From positions 1-37,830 of the forward strand of contig CALGTK010000429.1 in assembly GCA_937904325.1 (NCBI GenBank): 37,830 nt of DNA. The letters run 5' to 3'. The stretch comes from an uncultured Planctomyces sp. (GTDB lineage Bacteria; Planctomycetota; Planctomycetia; Planctomycetales; Planctomycetaceae). Below, in pieces: positions 9,783 to 18,865 of this stretch. Below the pieces are notes generated by a model. It did not search any database. It was not told the DNA's origin and worked only from the letters and a program-made list of their open reading frames with translations. The stretch's first letter is position 1. Every line of letters starts with the position of its first letter. A program made the position numbers and the translations under genes.

Positions 9783-9815
9783 ACAGCGGAAACATGACAG
9801 TCATGTTTCCGCTGT
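9783..9815. repeat. perfect 15-bp inverted repeat in operon spacer
   Basis: ACAGCGGAAACATGA at 9783-9797 is the exact reverse complement of 9801-9815, separated by only 3 nt. It lies between the Hsp70-like stop (9838) and the start of the J-like gene (9724). Neither side carries the T-run of an intrinsic terminator. It could be a processing or stabilising hairpin that sets relative expression, a weak terminator, or a protein-binding palindrome. Confidence 0.85.
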
Positions 9816-9837
9816 TAAGTGACAATTGCTGACAGCC

Positions 9838-11418
9838 TTACTCGACTTCGTACTGTTGAGCGAGCCCTGTCATTACATCGATATTTTCTTCTGTTCCGCC
9901 GAGGTTCTCGCGAACGATTTCAGTCGCAGCTTCGGTGTCGCCAACAAGCTCTCTGGCAGTAACGTGAATTCGACCAGCGGAGTCGTATCGGTAAGTCACT
10001 TCGACGGGCGATCCTTTTGGAAGTCCGGCTGGCAGATCGTAAATGCGGAAATCACCAATCTGCTCGCAGGCCATAGGGTCTGGCGAATCGCCTTCCAGAA
10101 CGGAAACGTGAATCCGTTGCTGGTTGTCCGAGTTCGTGACAAACCGCTGCGTTCGTTCGAACGGAATCGATGTGTTCCTCGGAATCATGATGTGATTGAT
10201 CTTGCGAGTTTTTTCGTTCGGATCAGTCACCTTCACACCCAAAGAGTGCGAGTTAACGTCGGAAGTCGTCACAGAACGCAGTCGATTGATAATCGATTTG
10301 CCCATGCGTGATTCACCACCTGTCGCACGAGCTTCGAGGATCGCGGCGTGTATAGCGGCGCCCTTAGCAACGGCTTCTTCCGGAGTGACTTCGCGACTCG
10401 GCTTGCGCTTACAAACTTCGACCAGCATCTGCTCGACAACCGGCATGTTTGTTGAACCGCCGACCAGAACGACTTCGTCCAGGTTTTCAGCTTCTACGCC
10501 CGACTGCTGCAGCACGAGTTCGGTTGTGTCACGAGTTCGTTGCATCAGGTCGCCAGTCATCCGTTCAAAGTCGCCGCGAGTCAGCGACAGTGTCAATGAC
10601 TTGCCTTTGTAATAAACCGGGACGGCGGCCTGAGCTCGCGTACTAAGGTCGCGTTTTGCTTTCTCGCATTCCTGAGCAAGAATCTGCACCGTTTCCGGAT
10701 CTTCTCGTGGGTCTTCGCCGTGCTTATTGGCGAACTGCTCTGAGACGTGATCAAGGATTCGGCGGCTCCAGTCGAGGCCGCCCAGCATCACGTCACCGTC
10801 TGTAGCAAGCACTTTGAAGTTGGTTGGCGTGTACCGAACGACCGTGACGTCGAACGTTCCGCCGCCGAGGTCGTAAACGAGGATCGTTTTCTCAGTCTGT
10901 GCAAGTGCGGTATTACCGAGCTCACCGCGTTCCCAGGCGTAAGCCAGCGTGGCAGCTGTAGGCTCGTTGATAATGTCGATAATATTTAGACCAGCGATGC
11001 GTCCCGCATCCTGCGTGGCCTTTCGGCGAACGTCGTTAAAGTAGTACGGGACGGTGACGACGGCGTTGGCGATTTCACCGATGTGCTTTTCCGCGTCCTG
11101 CTTCATCTTCTTGATGATCAACGCGGAGATGAATTCTGGAGTCAATTTCTTGTTCTGATAAACCACGTGAAAATCTGCGTTGCCCATTTCACGTTTAATG
11201 GCTTCGACGACGTTGGAGGGGTCTTCGACTGCAATCCGTTCGTTCGACGGGCCAACCACAACTCTCCCATCGTCTGACAACAGCACGACCGACGGCGTGA
11301 TAACTCCCTCATCCGCGTTTGTGAGACAGTGAGCCAATCCGTCATCGCCTAATTGAGCGATAGTTGAGAATGTCGTTCCAAGGTCGATACCTACGGTTTG
11401 TCCGTCGAGCAGCTTCAT
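9838..11418 (-). CDS. Hsp70 (DnaK-like) protein lacking the lid
   Basis: A 526-residue Hsp70 family ATPase. The nucleotide-binding domain (about 1-365) carries GIDLGTTFSTIA, VYDLGGGTFDVTVV and VVLVGGSTNMPVV. A beta substrate-binding domain follows (about 385-505: HSLGVKVTDP, IPRNTSIP, GDFRIYDLPAG). The protein ends about 20 residues later, so the alpha-helical lid of canonical DnaK (about 605-640 residues) is missing. It is therefore more likely a specialised paralogue than the housekeeping dnaK, and no grpE or standard dnaJ is adjacent. The ATG at 11418 has AAGG about 6 nt upstream. It is the first gene of the operon with the J-like membrane protein and the CNB-kinase. Confidence 0.93.
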   Translation of the reverse strand: MKLLDGQTVGIDLGTTFSTIAQLGDDGLAHCLTNADEGVITPSVVLLSDDGRVVVGPSNERIAVEDPSNVVEAIKREMGNADFHVVYQNKKLTPEFISALIIKKMKQDAEKHIGEIANAVVTVPYYFNDVRRKATQDAGRIAGLNIIDIINEPTAATLAYAWERGELGNTALAQTEKTILVYDLGGGTFDVTVVRYTPTNFKVLATDGDVMLGGLDWSRRILDHVSEQFANKHGEDPREDPETVQILAQECEKAKRDLSTRAQAAVPVYYKGKSLTLSLTRGDFERMTGDLMQRTRDTTELVLQQSGVEAENLDEVVLVGGSTNMPVVEQMLVEVCKRKPSREVTPEEAVAKGAAIHAAILEARATGGESRMGKSIINRLRSVTTSDVNSHSLGVKVTDPNEKTRKINHIMIPRNTSIPFERTQRFVTNSDNQQRIHVSVLEGDSPDPMACEQIGDFRIYDLPAGLPKGSPVEVTYRYDSAGRIHVTARELVGDTEAATEIVRENLGGTEENIDVMTGLAQQYEVE

Positions 11419-11893
11419 GATGTACCTTCGCGAGAGTTCGCTGTTGAAGTGAACGGATTGTGATTGCAGACGCTCGTGTTAAATCCTTGCCGCCCTGCGA
11501 TTGCGGCCGATTTGAGCCGATAGCCTGAGATGATTCGTGGTAATTGTCATCAGACCGATGTTCAACCGCCGTGTTGAGCACCCGGAAGTGCCAGCCCGGT
11601 CATCCTCAATAACGCTGACGTTTTCAGGATTGGCGACTGGAGTGCCCTCGTAATCGTGCGGGAGCCCGTAGATTCCGAGAGTTATGCATTCTGCCACTCA
11701 CGTTTCAGGGATGCAAGCAGCCAGGCACACACACATGAGACAGTGTTGAGTTGACCACTACTTTGTCGGCTCAGTGAAACTCGCAGGCACGTGGGAATGC
11801 GCCGTGCCTTTTCAGCACTCTTCGCTGAAAACCTGGAGCGACACGCGTATCATTCATGGCGATATCAACTCCAATTGGCTGGGATTTCGCCTC
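11419..11893. other. divergent intergenic region, Hsp70 operon / histidine kinase
   Basis: 475 nt between two divergent transcription units; it should hold promoters for both. I see no convincing -35/-10 pair and no CIRCE element for the Hsp70 gene. Two adjacent hairpins lie in the histidine kinase leader (listed separately). A 72-codon minus-strand frame with a GTG start (11479-11697) has no clear ribosome binding site or recognisable family and is not annotated as a gene. Confidence 0.5.
11785..11831 (+). repeat. two adjacent hairpins in histidine kinase leader
   Basis: The first stem is AGGCACG (11785-11791) with CGTGCCT (11803-11809) around an 11-nt loop. The second is TTTTCAGC (11809-11816) with GCTGAAAA (11824-11831) around a 7-nt loop. 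They abut, sharing one base, about 60 nt before the chosen ATG at 11894. No T-run follows. They may form a leader RNA structure or a protein-binding site. Confidence 0.55.
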
Positions 11894-14800
11894 ATGACGC
11901 ACATCCTGATTGTGGAAGAACCTTCTGATGACAGTTCGAGGCTGAGGGAATTTCTAAATTCTTCAGGCTTTGAAACGTCAACAGCCTCGGCGGTCGACGA
12001 CACAATCGCCGCGGCAACAGCTGAGCCTACTCCCTGCATGATCGTGATTGACTCTCTTCTTACGGATGGTGCTGCGTGGGAACTTTGTCGTCGATTGCGC
12101 TCGCCAGAATTCACTCGTCACATTCCAGTGATCGTGCAGACAACCGCTGGTGTTGCTGAAGAGGTCCTTGAGGGGCTGGAGGCTGGAGCGGATGGTTACG
12201 TTGCTAGAGGACTGCCGAATGAAACAACAGCTTTGCGTATTCGACAGGTGCTGGAGCAGGTGTCGGCTAGCGAGCAGGCAGATTCGAACAACTATGACAA
12301 ATCGGTCATCGAGGAAGATCTCAGTCATGCCGAGATACGAATCAACGGTCGCGACTACAAAATCGACACTTCACGACAGCAACTGCTGAATGTGCTGGTC
12401 TCGGCGTTTGAGGATCTCGACCGAGTCAAAGAGCACCAGAAAAAAGAACTCGCTCGTCGCCGTGAAGTGGAACAGCGGCTGAAGGATTCGGAAGCACTGT
12501 ACGAGTCGTTAGTCGAAAGTCTTCCGTTATATTTGTTTCGGAAGGATCTCGACGGCAAGCTGACATTCGGTAACCAGCGATACTTTGAATTACTCAAATC
12601 GTCACCTGAAGAACTGATCGGTCTTACTGATTACGACCTGTTTCCGAAGGAGCTGGCCGATAAGTACACGGCAGACGATCGTCGAATTATCGACAGTCGT
12701 GAAATTTACGAAGACATCGAGTCTCATGCCGGAGCAGACGGCAGCACCTTGTATGTGCACGTTTTGAAAGCTCCTGTCTATGACGCGGCCGATAATGTAA
12801 TCGGGATTCAAGGAATCTTCAGAGATGTCACGGCTCGGCATGAAGCGGAAGCGGCTTTGAAACGTGAGCAGTTTCTACTGACAAGTCTGATGCAGAACAT
12901 TCCGGACAACATCTTCTTCAAGGATTGCGACGGCCATTACTTGCGAATCAACCGAGCAATGGCCGATCGATTTGGGCTGGAGTCTCCAGCCGTCGCCGTC
13001 GGTAAAAAAGCCCAGGACTTCTTTGACGGCGTCTACTCCGACCGTATCAAACGGGACGAGCAACAGATCGTGAAAACCGGCAAACCGGTTGTCGGTGAAG
13101 AAGAACTCGTCGACTGGCCCAACGGATCGCAGACGTGGGTCTCTGTCATCCAGATGCCGATCCGCGAAGACGACGGATCGATAGCCGGGCTGTTTGGTTT
13201 GTCGCACGACATTTCCGATCAGAAACTCGCCCAGCAGGCCATGCAGGAAGCTCGTGACGCGGCAGAAGCCGCCAGCGAGGCGAAGAGCAACTTCCTGGCA
13301 AACATGAGCCACGAAATCCGCACCCCCATGAACGCAATCATCGGGATGACCGAACTTGTTCTTGATACATCGCTGCAGTCGACGCAGCGTGAATACCTGT
13401 CAATGGTGCAGGAGTCTGGCGAGTCGTTGCTCAGCGTCATCAATGACATCCTCGACTTCTCAAAGATCGAGGCCGGGCGACTGGAACTTGATCCTCGACC
13501 ATTCTCACTACGGGAGAATGTCGGCGACACTCTGAAGTCGCTGGCCGTGCGTGCTCATCGAGGGCAGATCGAAGTTGCCTGTCATATCGGGCCGGACATT
13601 CCCGAATTTCTAACCGGTGATGCAGGCCGACTTCGACAGGTCGTGATTAACCTTGTCGGCAACGCGATCAAGTTTACCGAGCACGGTGAAGTCGTCGTTG
13701 ACGTTTCAAACTGCACAGCCGACTTCGGAACCAGTTCCAAAACGTCCGAAGCTGATTCAGCAGGTAAAAACGCCTCTGAAGCATCTGCCGATTCTTTGTG
13801 GCTGCACTTTCAGGTTAAAGATACCGGCGTCGGCATCGCCAAAGAAAAACTTCGCCGCATCTTCGAAGCGTTCGAGCAGGCTGACACGTCGATGACCCGG
13901 CGTTATGAAGGAACAGGTCTTGGCCTTGCCATTTCGTCACGGTTGGTCGAATTGATGGCCGGCCGGATTTGGGTCGAAAGCGAAATCGGCAAAGGCAGCA
14001 CTTTCCACTTTACGGTGCAGTTTGAACCGGCTCCCGAAGCATTCCAGACGCGGGGCAGCGAACCAACGGCCAGTCTCGACGGGAAAAGAATTCTGGTCGT
14101 CGATGACAACGCAACGAATTGCCGAATTCTCGATGAAATTCTTCGAAACTGGCTCACTCGGCCGGTCGTTGTTGACGGAGCGGCAGCCGCGTTTCAGGCA
14201 CTTGAAGAAGCGCAAGTGTCTGGACAACCGTTCAATCTGTTGTTGACCGATGCCAACATGCCGAATACCGATGGCTTCACTCTCGTTCAACGGCTTCGAG
14301 AGTCCAATGATCTGGACATTCCTGTGATCATGATGCTGACGTCGGGGGGGCGTCCAGGAGATATTGGTCGATGTGGTGAACTTCAAATTTCTCACCACCT
14401 GATGAAACCAATCAAACAATCCGAGTTGTTCGACACGATCGTTGAAGCGTTAAACGTGACCTCGGCGACAGACGAAGGTTCATCGCATGGCGCAGGTCCA
14501 CGTCCGCACACGCGAAGGCTTAACACACTGCTGGCAGAGGACAGTACAGTCAATCAGCGGCTGGCCATCGCCCTGCTTGAAAAGTGGGGACATGACGTGA
14601 CCGTCGCAAGCAACGGTAAGATCGCCGTCGAAACGTGGAAACAGGGCGGCTTCGATGTAATTCTGATGGACATTCAGATGCCCGAGATGGACGGTCATGA
14701 CGCCACGCGAGCGATTCGCGATTTCGAAGCAGGTACTGGCAAACGCATTCCGATCATCGCTATGACGGCTCACGCTTTGAAGGGCGACGAAGAGAAATGC

Positions 14801-15301
14801 CTCGCCGTCGGCATGGACAGCTACATCTCGAAACCGATCCGCGCTCCGCTGCTGTACGACAAGCTGTCAGATATTTGTGACTCCACTTCGGTCGATGGAT
14901 CAACTGCGTCAAAGGCGGATACTGCTTCGCCGGAAGAAACGTTCGAAACATCGGTGGCAAATGACGATGCGGTTGACTGGAACGCCGCGTCGGAAGTGGT
15001 TGGTGGCGATCATGAACTGCTTGGTGAAATTCTGGAAGCTCTGGTCGAAGAATGTCCACAGCAGTTTGCTGCTCTGGAAAAATCCATCGCATCGCGGGAT
15101 TCGGCAAAGGCACGTCGAGCCGCTCATACAATTCTCGGCAATATGCGAGCGATCGCGGCGAACGATGCGATGGACAAGGCGGGAGTTGTGGAAAGTCTTG
15201 CCAAAGAGTCAGAATTCGACGTGATCGCCGAACCGGTTGAAGCTCTCAGGAAAGCAACGAATTCGGTCTACCAGGCGATCCGCAAGTTTCAGGCAGAGTA
15301 A
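11894..15301 (+). CDS. hybrid histidine kinase, REC-PAS-PAS-HK-REC-REC-Hpt
   Basis: A 1135-residue, apparently cytoplasmic signalling protein. In order: receiver 1 (about 1-122, Asp53); a linker with coiled-coil character (about 165-200); PAS 1 (about 198-318); PAS 2 (about 325-445); HisKA with phospho-His473 in NMSHEIRTPMN; HATPase (NAIKF at 590-594, DTGVGIA, GTGLGLAI); receiver 2 (Asp786); receiver 3 (Asp926); and a C-terminal Hpt domain with His1078 in AAHTILGN. In receiver 1 the conserved lysine is replaced by Arg105, and in the Hpt the lysine usually three residues after the histidine is leucine. The ORF is open from 11774, but the ATG at 11894 gives the receiver start MTHILIVEE. selB follows 85 nt downstream. 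Input signal unknown. Confidence 0.95.
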   Translation: MTHILIVEEPSDDSSRLREFLNSSGFETSTASAVDDTIAAATAEPTPCMIVIDSLLTDGAAWELCRRLRSPEFTRHIPVIVQTTAGVAEEVLEGLEAGADGYVARGLPNETTALRIRQVLEQVSASEQADSNNYDKSVIEEDLSHAEIRINGRDYKIDTSRQQLLNVLVSAFEDLDRVKEHQKKELARRREVEQRLKDSEALYESLVESLPLYLFRKDLDGKLTFGNQRYFELLKSSPEELIGLTDYDLFPKELADKYTADDRRIIDSREIYEDIESHAGADGSTLYVHVLKAPVYDAADNVIGIQGIFRDVTARHEAEAALKREQFLLTSLMQNIPDNIFFKDCDGHYLRINRAMADRFGLESPAVAVGKKAQDFFDGVYSDRIKRDEQQIVKTGKPVVGEEELVDWPNGSQTWVSVIQMPIREDDGSIAGLFGLSHDISDQKLAQQAMQEARDAAEAASEAKSNFLANMSHEIRTPMNAIIGMTELVLDTSLQSTQREYLSMVQESGESLLSVINDILDFSKIEAGRLELDPRPFSLRENVGDTLKSLAVRAHRGQIEVACHIGPDIPEFLTGDAGRLRQVVINLVGNAIKFTEHGEVVVDVSNCTADFGTSSKTSEADSAGKNASEASADSLWLHFQVKDTGVGIAKEKLRRIFEAFEQADTSMTRRYEGTGLGLAISSRLVELMAGRIWVESEIGKGSTFHFTVQFEPAPEAFQTRGSEPTASLDGKRILVVDDNATNCRILDEILRNWLTRPVVVDGAAAAFQALEEAQVSGQPFNLLLTDANMPNTDGFTLVQRLRESNDLDIPVIMMLTSGGRPGDIGRCGELQISHHLMKPIKQSELFDTIVEALNVTSATDEGSSHGAGPRPHTRRLNTLLAEDSTVNQRLAIALLEKWGHDVTVASNGKIAVETWKQGGFDVILMDIQMPEMDGHDATRAIRDFEAGTGKRIPIIAMTAHALKGDEEKCLAVGMDSYISKPIRAPLLYDKLSDICDSTSVDGSTASKADTASPEETFETSVANDDAVDWNAASEVVGGDHELLGEILEALVEECPQQFAALEKSIASRDSAKARRAAHTILGNMRAIAANDAMDKAGVVESLAKESEFDVIAEPVEALRKATNSVYQAIRKFQAE

Positions 15302-15386
15302 TCTCCGCGGTACTTTCTGAAGCCGTCTTCCGCACCTGCAAGGGTTGCGGCACTGCAACTAAGAAGTTCTACGACATGGTCACCTC

Positions 15387-17306
15387 ATGACGACACTCGC
15401 CGCTTCAAAGTCAATCATCGTCGGCACCGCCGGCCACATCGACCACGGCAAGACCCGCCTCGTGGGTAATCTTTCGGGCATCAACACCGATCGTCTGCCC
15501 GAAGAGAAGGCTCGTGGAATTTCGATCGATCTTGGATTTGCGCACTTCCAGGCCGGCGAGTTTCAGATTGGCATCGTTGATGTACCAGGCCACGAACGTT
15601 TCGTCCGAAACATGGTCGCCGGCGCAACCGGCATCAACGTGGCGATGCTGGTTGTCTCGGCTGACGACGCCGTAATGCCGCAAACTCGTGAGCATCTCGA
15701 CATTATGAATCTGTTGGGGATTCAGGTTGGGCTTGTAGCGCTGACAAAGATTGACCTTGTTGATGAAGACATGGTCGAACTGGCTCGATGCGACATCGAA
15801 GACAATCTTGCTGGAACATTTCTCGAAGGCTGCCCGATCGTGCCCGTTTCGTCGGAAACCGGAGAAGGCATTGACGTGCTTCGAGAAACGCTGCTCGAAA
15901 TCTGCAGCAACATACAACTTCCCAAAACGCTACCAATGTTTCGAATGGCCATCGACAGGGTTTTCTCAATCCCCGGCCACGGCACGGTGGTGACCGGCTC
16001 AGTTCTCAGCGGCGATGTTCACGTTGGCGACTCGCTTGATCTCTGGCCGGAAGGCCGTGACGTCCGAGTTCGCAGTGTGCAACGCCATGGCGAACAGGCG
16101 GACGAAGCTGGTAGTCGACAACGCACGGCGATTAACCTGGCAAGTTTAAAGCACGATGAAGTTTCGCGAGGATTCGAACTCGCAACACCGAACTATCTGA
16201 AGCCAACGAAAAGGCTGCTTGTCGACGTCAAACTGCTCGACAATGCGCCCATCGGCCTGAAGAATCGAATCGAAGTTGGCCTGCACACCGGAACGCGGGA
16301 AATTCCCTGCCGAGTCATTCTAAAAGGAAGACGACTCGAAGCGGGTGAACGCGGCTATGCCGAGCTTCGCTTGACCGAACCGATGGTCGCAACGTGGGGC
16401 CAGCGATTTATTCTGCGAAGAATCTCGCCAGCCATCACACTGGGCGGTGGCACGATTCTCGATCCACACATTCCAGACATGCACCGTATCCGCGACATTG
16501 AATCAGTCGCACAACAGCTCGCCAGCCCGTCTCCTGCAGAACGTCTTTCGGCAAGACTTCGTCAGCGAGACGAGGTTTCCTCGTCAGACTTGACGCTGGC
16601 CAGTTCGATCGGAGTCATGCCCGACGAGCTTCAACAACTACTGGCCACACTCCGAGCCGAAGGCAAACTGCTGCAACCTGGCCGCGGCGACAAAGCATTT
16701 GAGATTCACACTGAACGACTGGAATCTTTGGCAGGCTCAGTGCTCCGCACAATCAGAAACGAAGTCATCCAGCATCAGCCAAGACGATCGTTGCCGAAAC
16801 CGACACTGCTTACAGCCTGCCGGTCAATCACATCGTCAAACCTGCTGGAGTTTATCCTCGATCATCTGGTGAAAAAGAAAAAGCTGGTCGAACTTGGAGC
16901 TAACCTCGGCCCCACCGATCTGCAGGTTCAACTAACGAAGCAGCAGCGAAAGAATCGAGACGAGCTGCTCAGGCAGATTTCTGACGCAGGTCTAACACCG
17001 CCGACTTTGGGCGAACTGTCAAAGTCATTCGGATTAAAACTGCCAGACGTCGAGCAGTTGCTGAACCTGTGGGTCGAAGACGCCATGCTGATCCGCATCG
17101 GTGACGGCCTGTGCTTTACCCCGGAAGCTCTCGACGAAGCCCGCCAGCGGTGCGTCGATCAGATCAACGAAAACGGCCCATCCACAATGGCCGAACTCCG
17201 CGACGCCTGGGGAGTCACCCGGAAATTCGCCGTCCCTCTATGTGAATACTTCGATTCAATCGGCGTCACGATCCGCGACGGCGACGTGCGAACGGTCAGC
17301 CAGTAA
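15387..17306 (+). CDS. selB: selenocysteine-specific elongation factor SelB
   Basis: A 639-residue translation GTPase that delivers selenocysteyl-tRNA to UGA codons marked by a SECIS RNA structure. GTPase motifs: G1 [11 protein letters not shown] (13-23), the SelB-typical [19 protein letters not shown]3 DVPGHE (65-70) and G4 TKID (120-123). Beta-barrel domains follow to about residue 370, then a long C-terminal region of winged-helix repeats (about 395-639) expected to bind SECIS RNA. Length matches bacterial SelB. selA, selD and the selenocysteine tRNA gene are not in this window, and no selenoprotein gene was recognised. It lies 85 nt after the hybrid kinase gene and may be co-transcribed. 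Confidence 0.94.
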   Translation: MTTLAASKSIIVGTAGHIDHGKTRLVGNLSGINTDRLPEEKARGISIDLGFAHFQAGEFQIGIVDVPGHERFVRNMVAGATGINVAMLVVSADDAVMPQTREHLDIMNLLGIQVGLVALTKIDLVDEDMVELARCDIEDNLAGTFLEGCPIVPVSSETGEGIDVLRETLLEICSNIQLPKTLPMFRMAIDRVFSIPGHGTVVTGSVLSGDVHVGDSLDLWPEGRDVRVRSVQRHGEQADEAGSRQRTAINLASLKHDEVSRGFELATPNYLKPTKRLLVDVKLLDNAPIGLKNRIEVGLHTGTREIPCRVILKGRRLEAGERGYAELRLTEPMVATWGQRFILRRISPAITLGGGTILDPHIPDMHRIRDIESVAQQLASPSPAERLSARLRQRDEVSSSDLTLASSIGVMPDELQQLLATLRAEGKLLQPGRGDKAFEIHTERLESLAGSVLRTIRNEVIQHQPRRSLPKPTLLTACRSITSSNLLEFILDHLVKKKKLVELGANLGPTDLQVQLTKQQRKNRDELLRQISDAGLTPPTLGELSKSFGLKLPDVEQLLNLWVEDAMLIRIGDGLCFTPEALDEARQRCVDQINENGPSTMAELRDAWGVTRKFAVPLCEYFDSIGVTIRDGDVRTVSQ

Positions 17307-17374
17307 ATGGCGTTCCAGCACTCAGTCATGTTGGCCGAATTCGCTGACAACATCCTGCGTGGCACCAGCAGTTG

Positions 17375-18790
17375 TCACGCGAGAATTTCGCTGATGATAC
17401 CGGTACTGTCTGCGTAGGTTTTCTGGTCGATACCGAGGCATTGCAGTTGTGTCAGCCATAGATTGGCCAGCGGCGTTTCACTTCTGCAATGAATGTGCTT
17501 GCCGAGCTTCAGGTTTCCGCCGCCCCCACCAGCGATGATCAGAGGCAGATCATTGTACTGATGAGTTGCTCCGTCGCCCATGCCGGCTCCAAGCGTAAAG
17601 ATCGTATTGTCGAGCAGCGTTGTGCCGCCGGCTTCTTCGATCGTGTCCATCCGTCCGAGCAACCGTGCAAATACTGAAATGTGGAAGCGGTCGAGCTTCA
17701 ACAGGTTATTGACGTGCTCTTGCTGGTTGTGAGTCATGGCGTGATGGCTGTGCGGCTTGTCGAGGATTCCTTCCCAGTTCGTCGGAGTCGTCCATCGCTC
17801 GGGACCGACCATCAGTGAGCCAACATTTGTTAGTCCACTTTGCAAAGCCGTCACGAGCAGGTCGCCCATCAGTTGGATGTATTCGTTCCGCGGAAGGTGT
17901 TCTGAAGGGCGTTTGACCTTTGCCGCTGCCAGTTCAGACTTCATCGCTTCGATGCGGTCCATTCGATTTTCAATCGTTCGAACAGCCTCGAAGTACTCGT
18001 CGAACTTTTGCTGGTCGGCATTGCTCAGTCGTTTCTTCAGTTGCCGGGCGCTGCCCAGCGCCAAGTCGGTAATGTTGCGGAACCGGGTATTGACTCGGGT
18101 GCCAAAAAGCCGGTCGTAGACCTTTCTGGGGTCTCGCATCGATGGTGCGACGTACCCGGTGTCGTACCACGACATATTGTCGAAGTAGATGGATTCAATG
18201 TTGTTCTTGTGATCGTTGCAGCTTAGCTCGAGCGTTGAGTAGGGCGTTGTCCGGCCGATCGTGTCGGCAGCGATGTGGTCGAGTGTTCGGGCGAGTGGAT
18301 AGGCAGAGTTCTTCACTTCGAACGGTGCAACGCTGGACAGAAAGCACGAAGCCGCTTGAGCGTGCGAATCCGTCCCATGCTGGAAAGTGCGGTCCATACC
18401 GGTAATCAGCGAAATCCGTTCTCGCATTTTGTGTAGCGGAGCCAGAGTTGGCGTGAATGTCAGCGGATGCGTCCCCACTGGCGTCGGCTTGCCCTCGAAA
18501 CGCCAGACGTTGTTCTGGTTCGCAAAATTCGGCAGAGGTCGATCACCTTCTCCCGGAAAAAATCCGCGGCGGACGATTCCGTTGGGCAGGTAGAAGAAAG
18601 CCAGTCGTTTAAACGGCGCAGCCTCTTTGTCGCCAGCAGCGTGACTGCGGCGAGCAAAACTTTCGAGCCAGGGCAGGCTCAACACGGCGCTGCCCGAACC
18701 TTCGATAAACCGACGGCGTGAAACGACTGATGCGACGGCTTTGTTTTTCATGGGAGCTGAGTCTTTCATTACTGAACTGACTTTGAACAT
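17375..18790 (-). CDS. DUF1552 secreted protein
   Basis: A 471-residue protein of the planctomycete DUF1552 family, whose biochemical role is unknown. A twin-arginine-like export signal is visible at residues 24-45 (SRRRFIEGSGSAVLSLPWLESFA). Family-typical segments include FFYLPNGIVRRGFFPGEGD, LITGMDRTFQHGTDSHAQAASCFLS and NTIFTLGAGMGDGATHQYNDLPLIIAGGG. Starts at 18790, 18769 and 18751 all lack a good ribosome binding site; 18751 (MKNKAV) would put the RR motif nearer the N-terminus. It follows the DUF1592-group gene by 75 nt in the same direction, the common planctomycete pairing, so they probably act together outside the cytoplasm. Confidence 0.9.
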   Translation of the reverse strand: MFKVSSVMKDSAPMKNKAVASVVSRRRFIEGSGSAVLSLPWLESFARRSHAAGDKEAAPFKRLAFFYLPNGIVRRGFFPGEGDRPLPNFANQNNVWRFEGKPTPVGTHPLTFTPTLAPLHKMRERISLITGMDRTFQHGTDSHAQAASCFLSSVAPFEVKNSAYPLARTLDHIAADTIGRTTPYSTLELSCNDHKNNIESIYFDNMSWYDTGYVAPSMRDPRKVYDRLFGTRVNTRFRNITDLALGSARQLKKRLSNADQQKFDEYFEAVRTIENRMDRIEAMKSELAAAKVKRPSEHLPRNEYIQLMGDLLVTALQSGLTNVGSLMVGPERWTTPTNWEGILDKPHSHHAMTHNQQEHVNNLLKLDRFHISVFARLLGRMDTIEEAGGTTLLDNTIFTLGAGMGDGATHQYNDLPLIIAGGGGGNLKLGKHIHCRSETPLANLWLTQLQCLGIDQKTYADSTGIISEILA

Positions 18791-18865
18791 TTTGGCGTAG
18801 ATTCTACGGCCGGACTTCAGAGCGTTCAGTGGGAAACTTTCAAACCGTTCCTGATGCAGATCCGA

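Noticed and set aside
9783-9815. Intrinsic terminator for the Hsp70-like gene
   Set aside because: The stem is strong but neither strand has a T-run after it, so it is listed only as an inverted repeat.
11479-11697. 72-codon minus-strand frame between the Hsp70 gene and the hybrid kinase
   Set aside because: It starts at GTG without a clear ribosome binding site and matches no family I know; it is possible but unsupported.
11419-11893. CIRCE/HrcA operator upstream of the Hsp70-like gene
   Set aside because: No TTAGCACTC-N9-GAGTGCTAA-like pair is present; the AGCACTC inside the second leader hairpin is only a partial coincidence.
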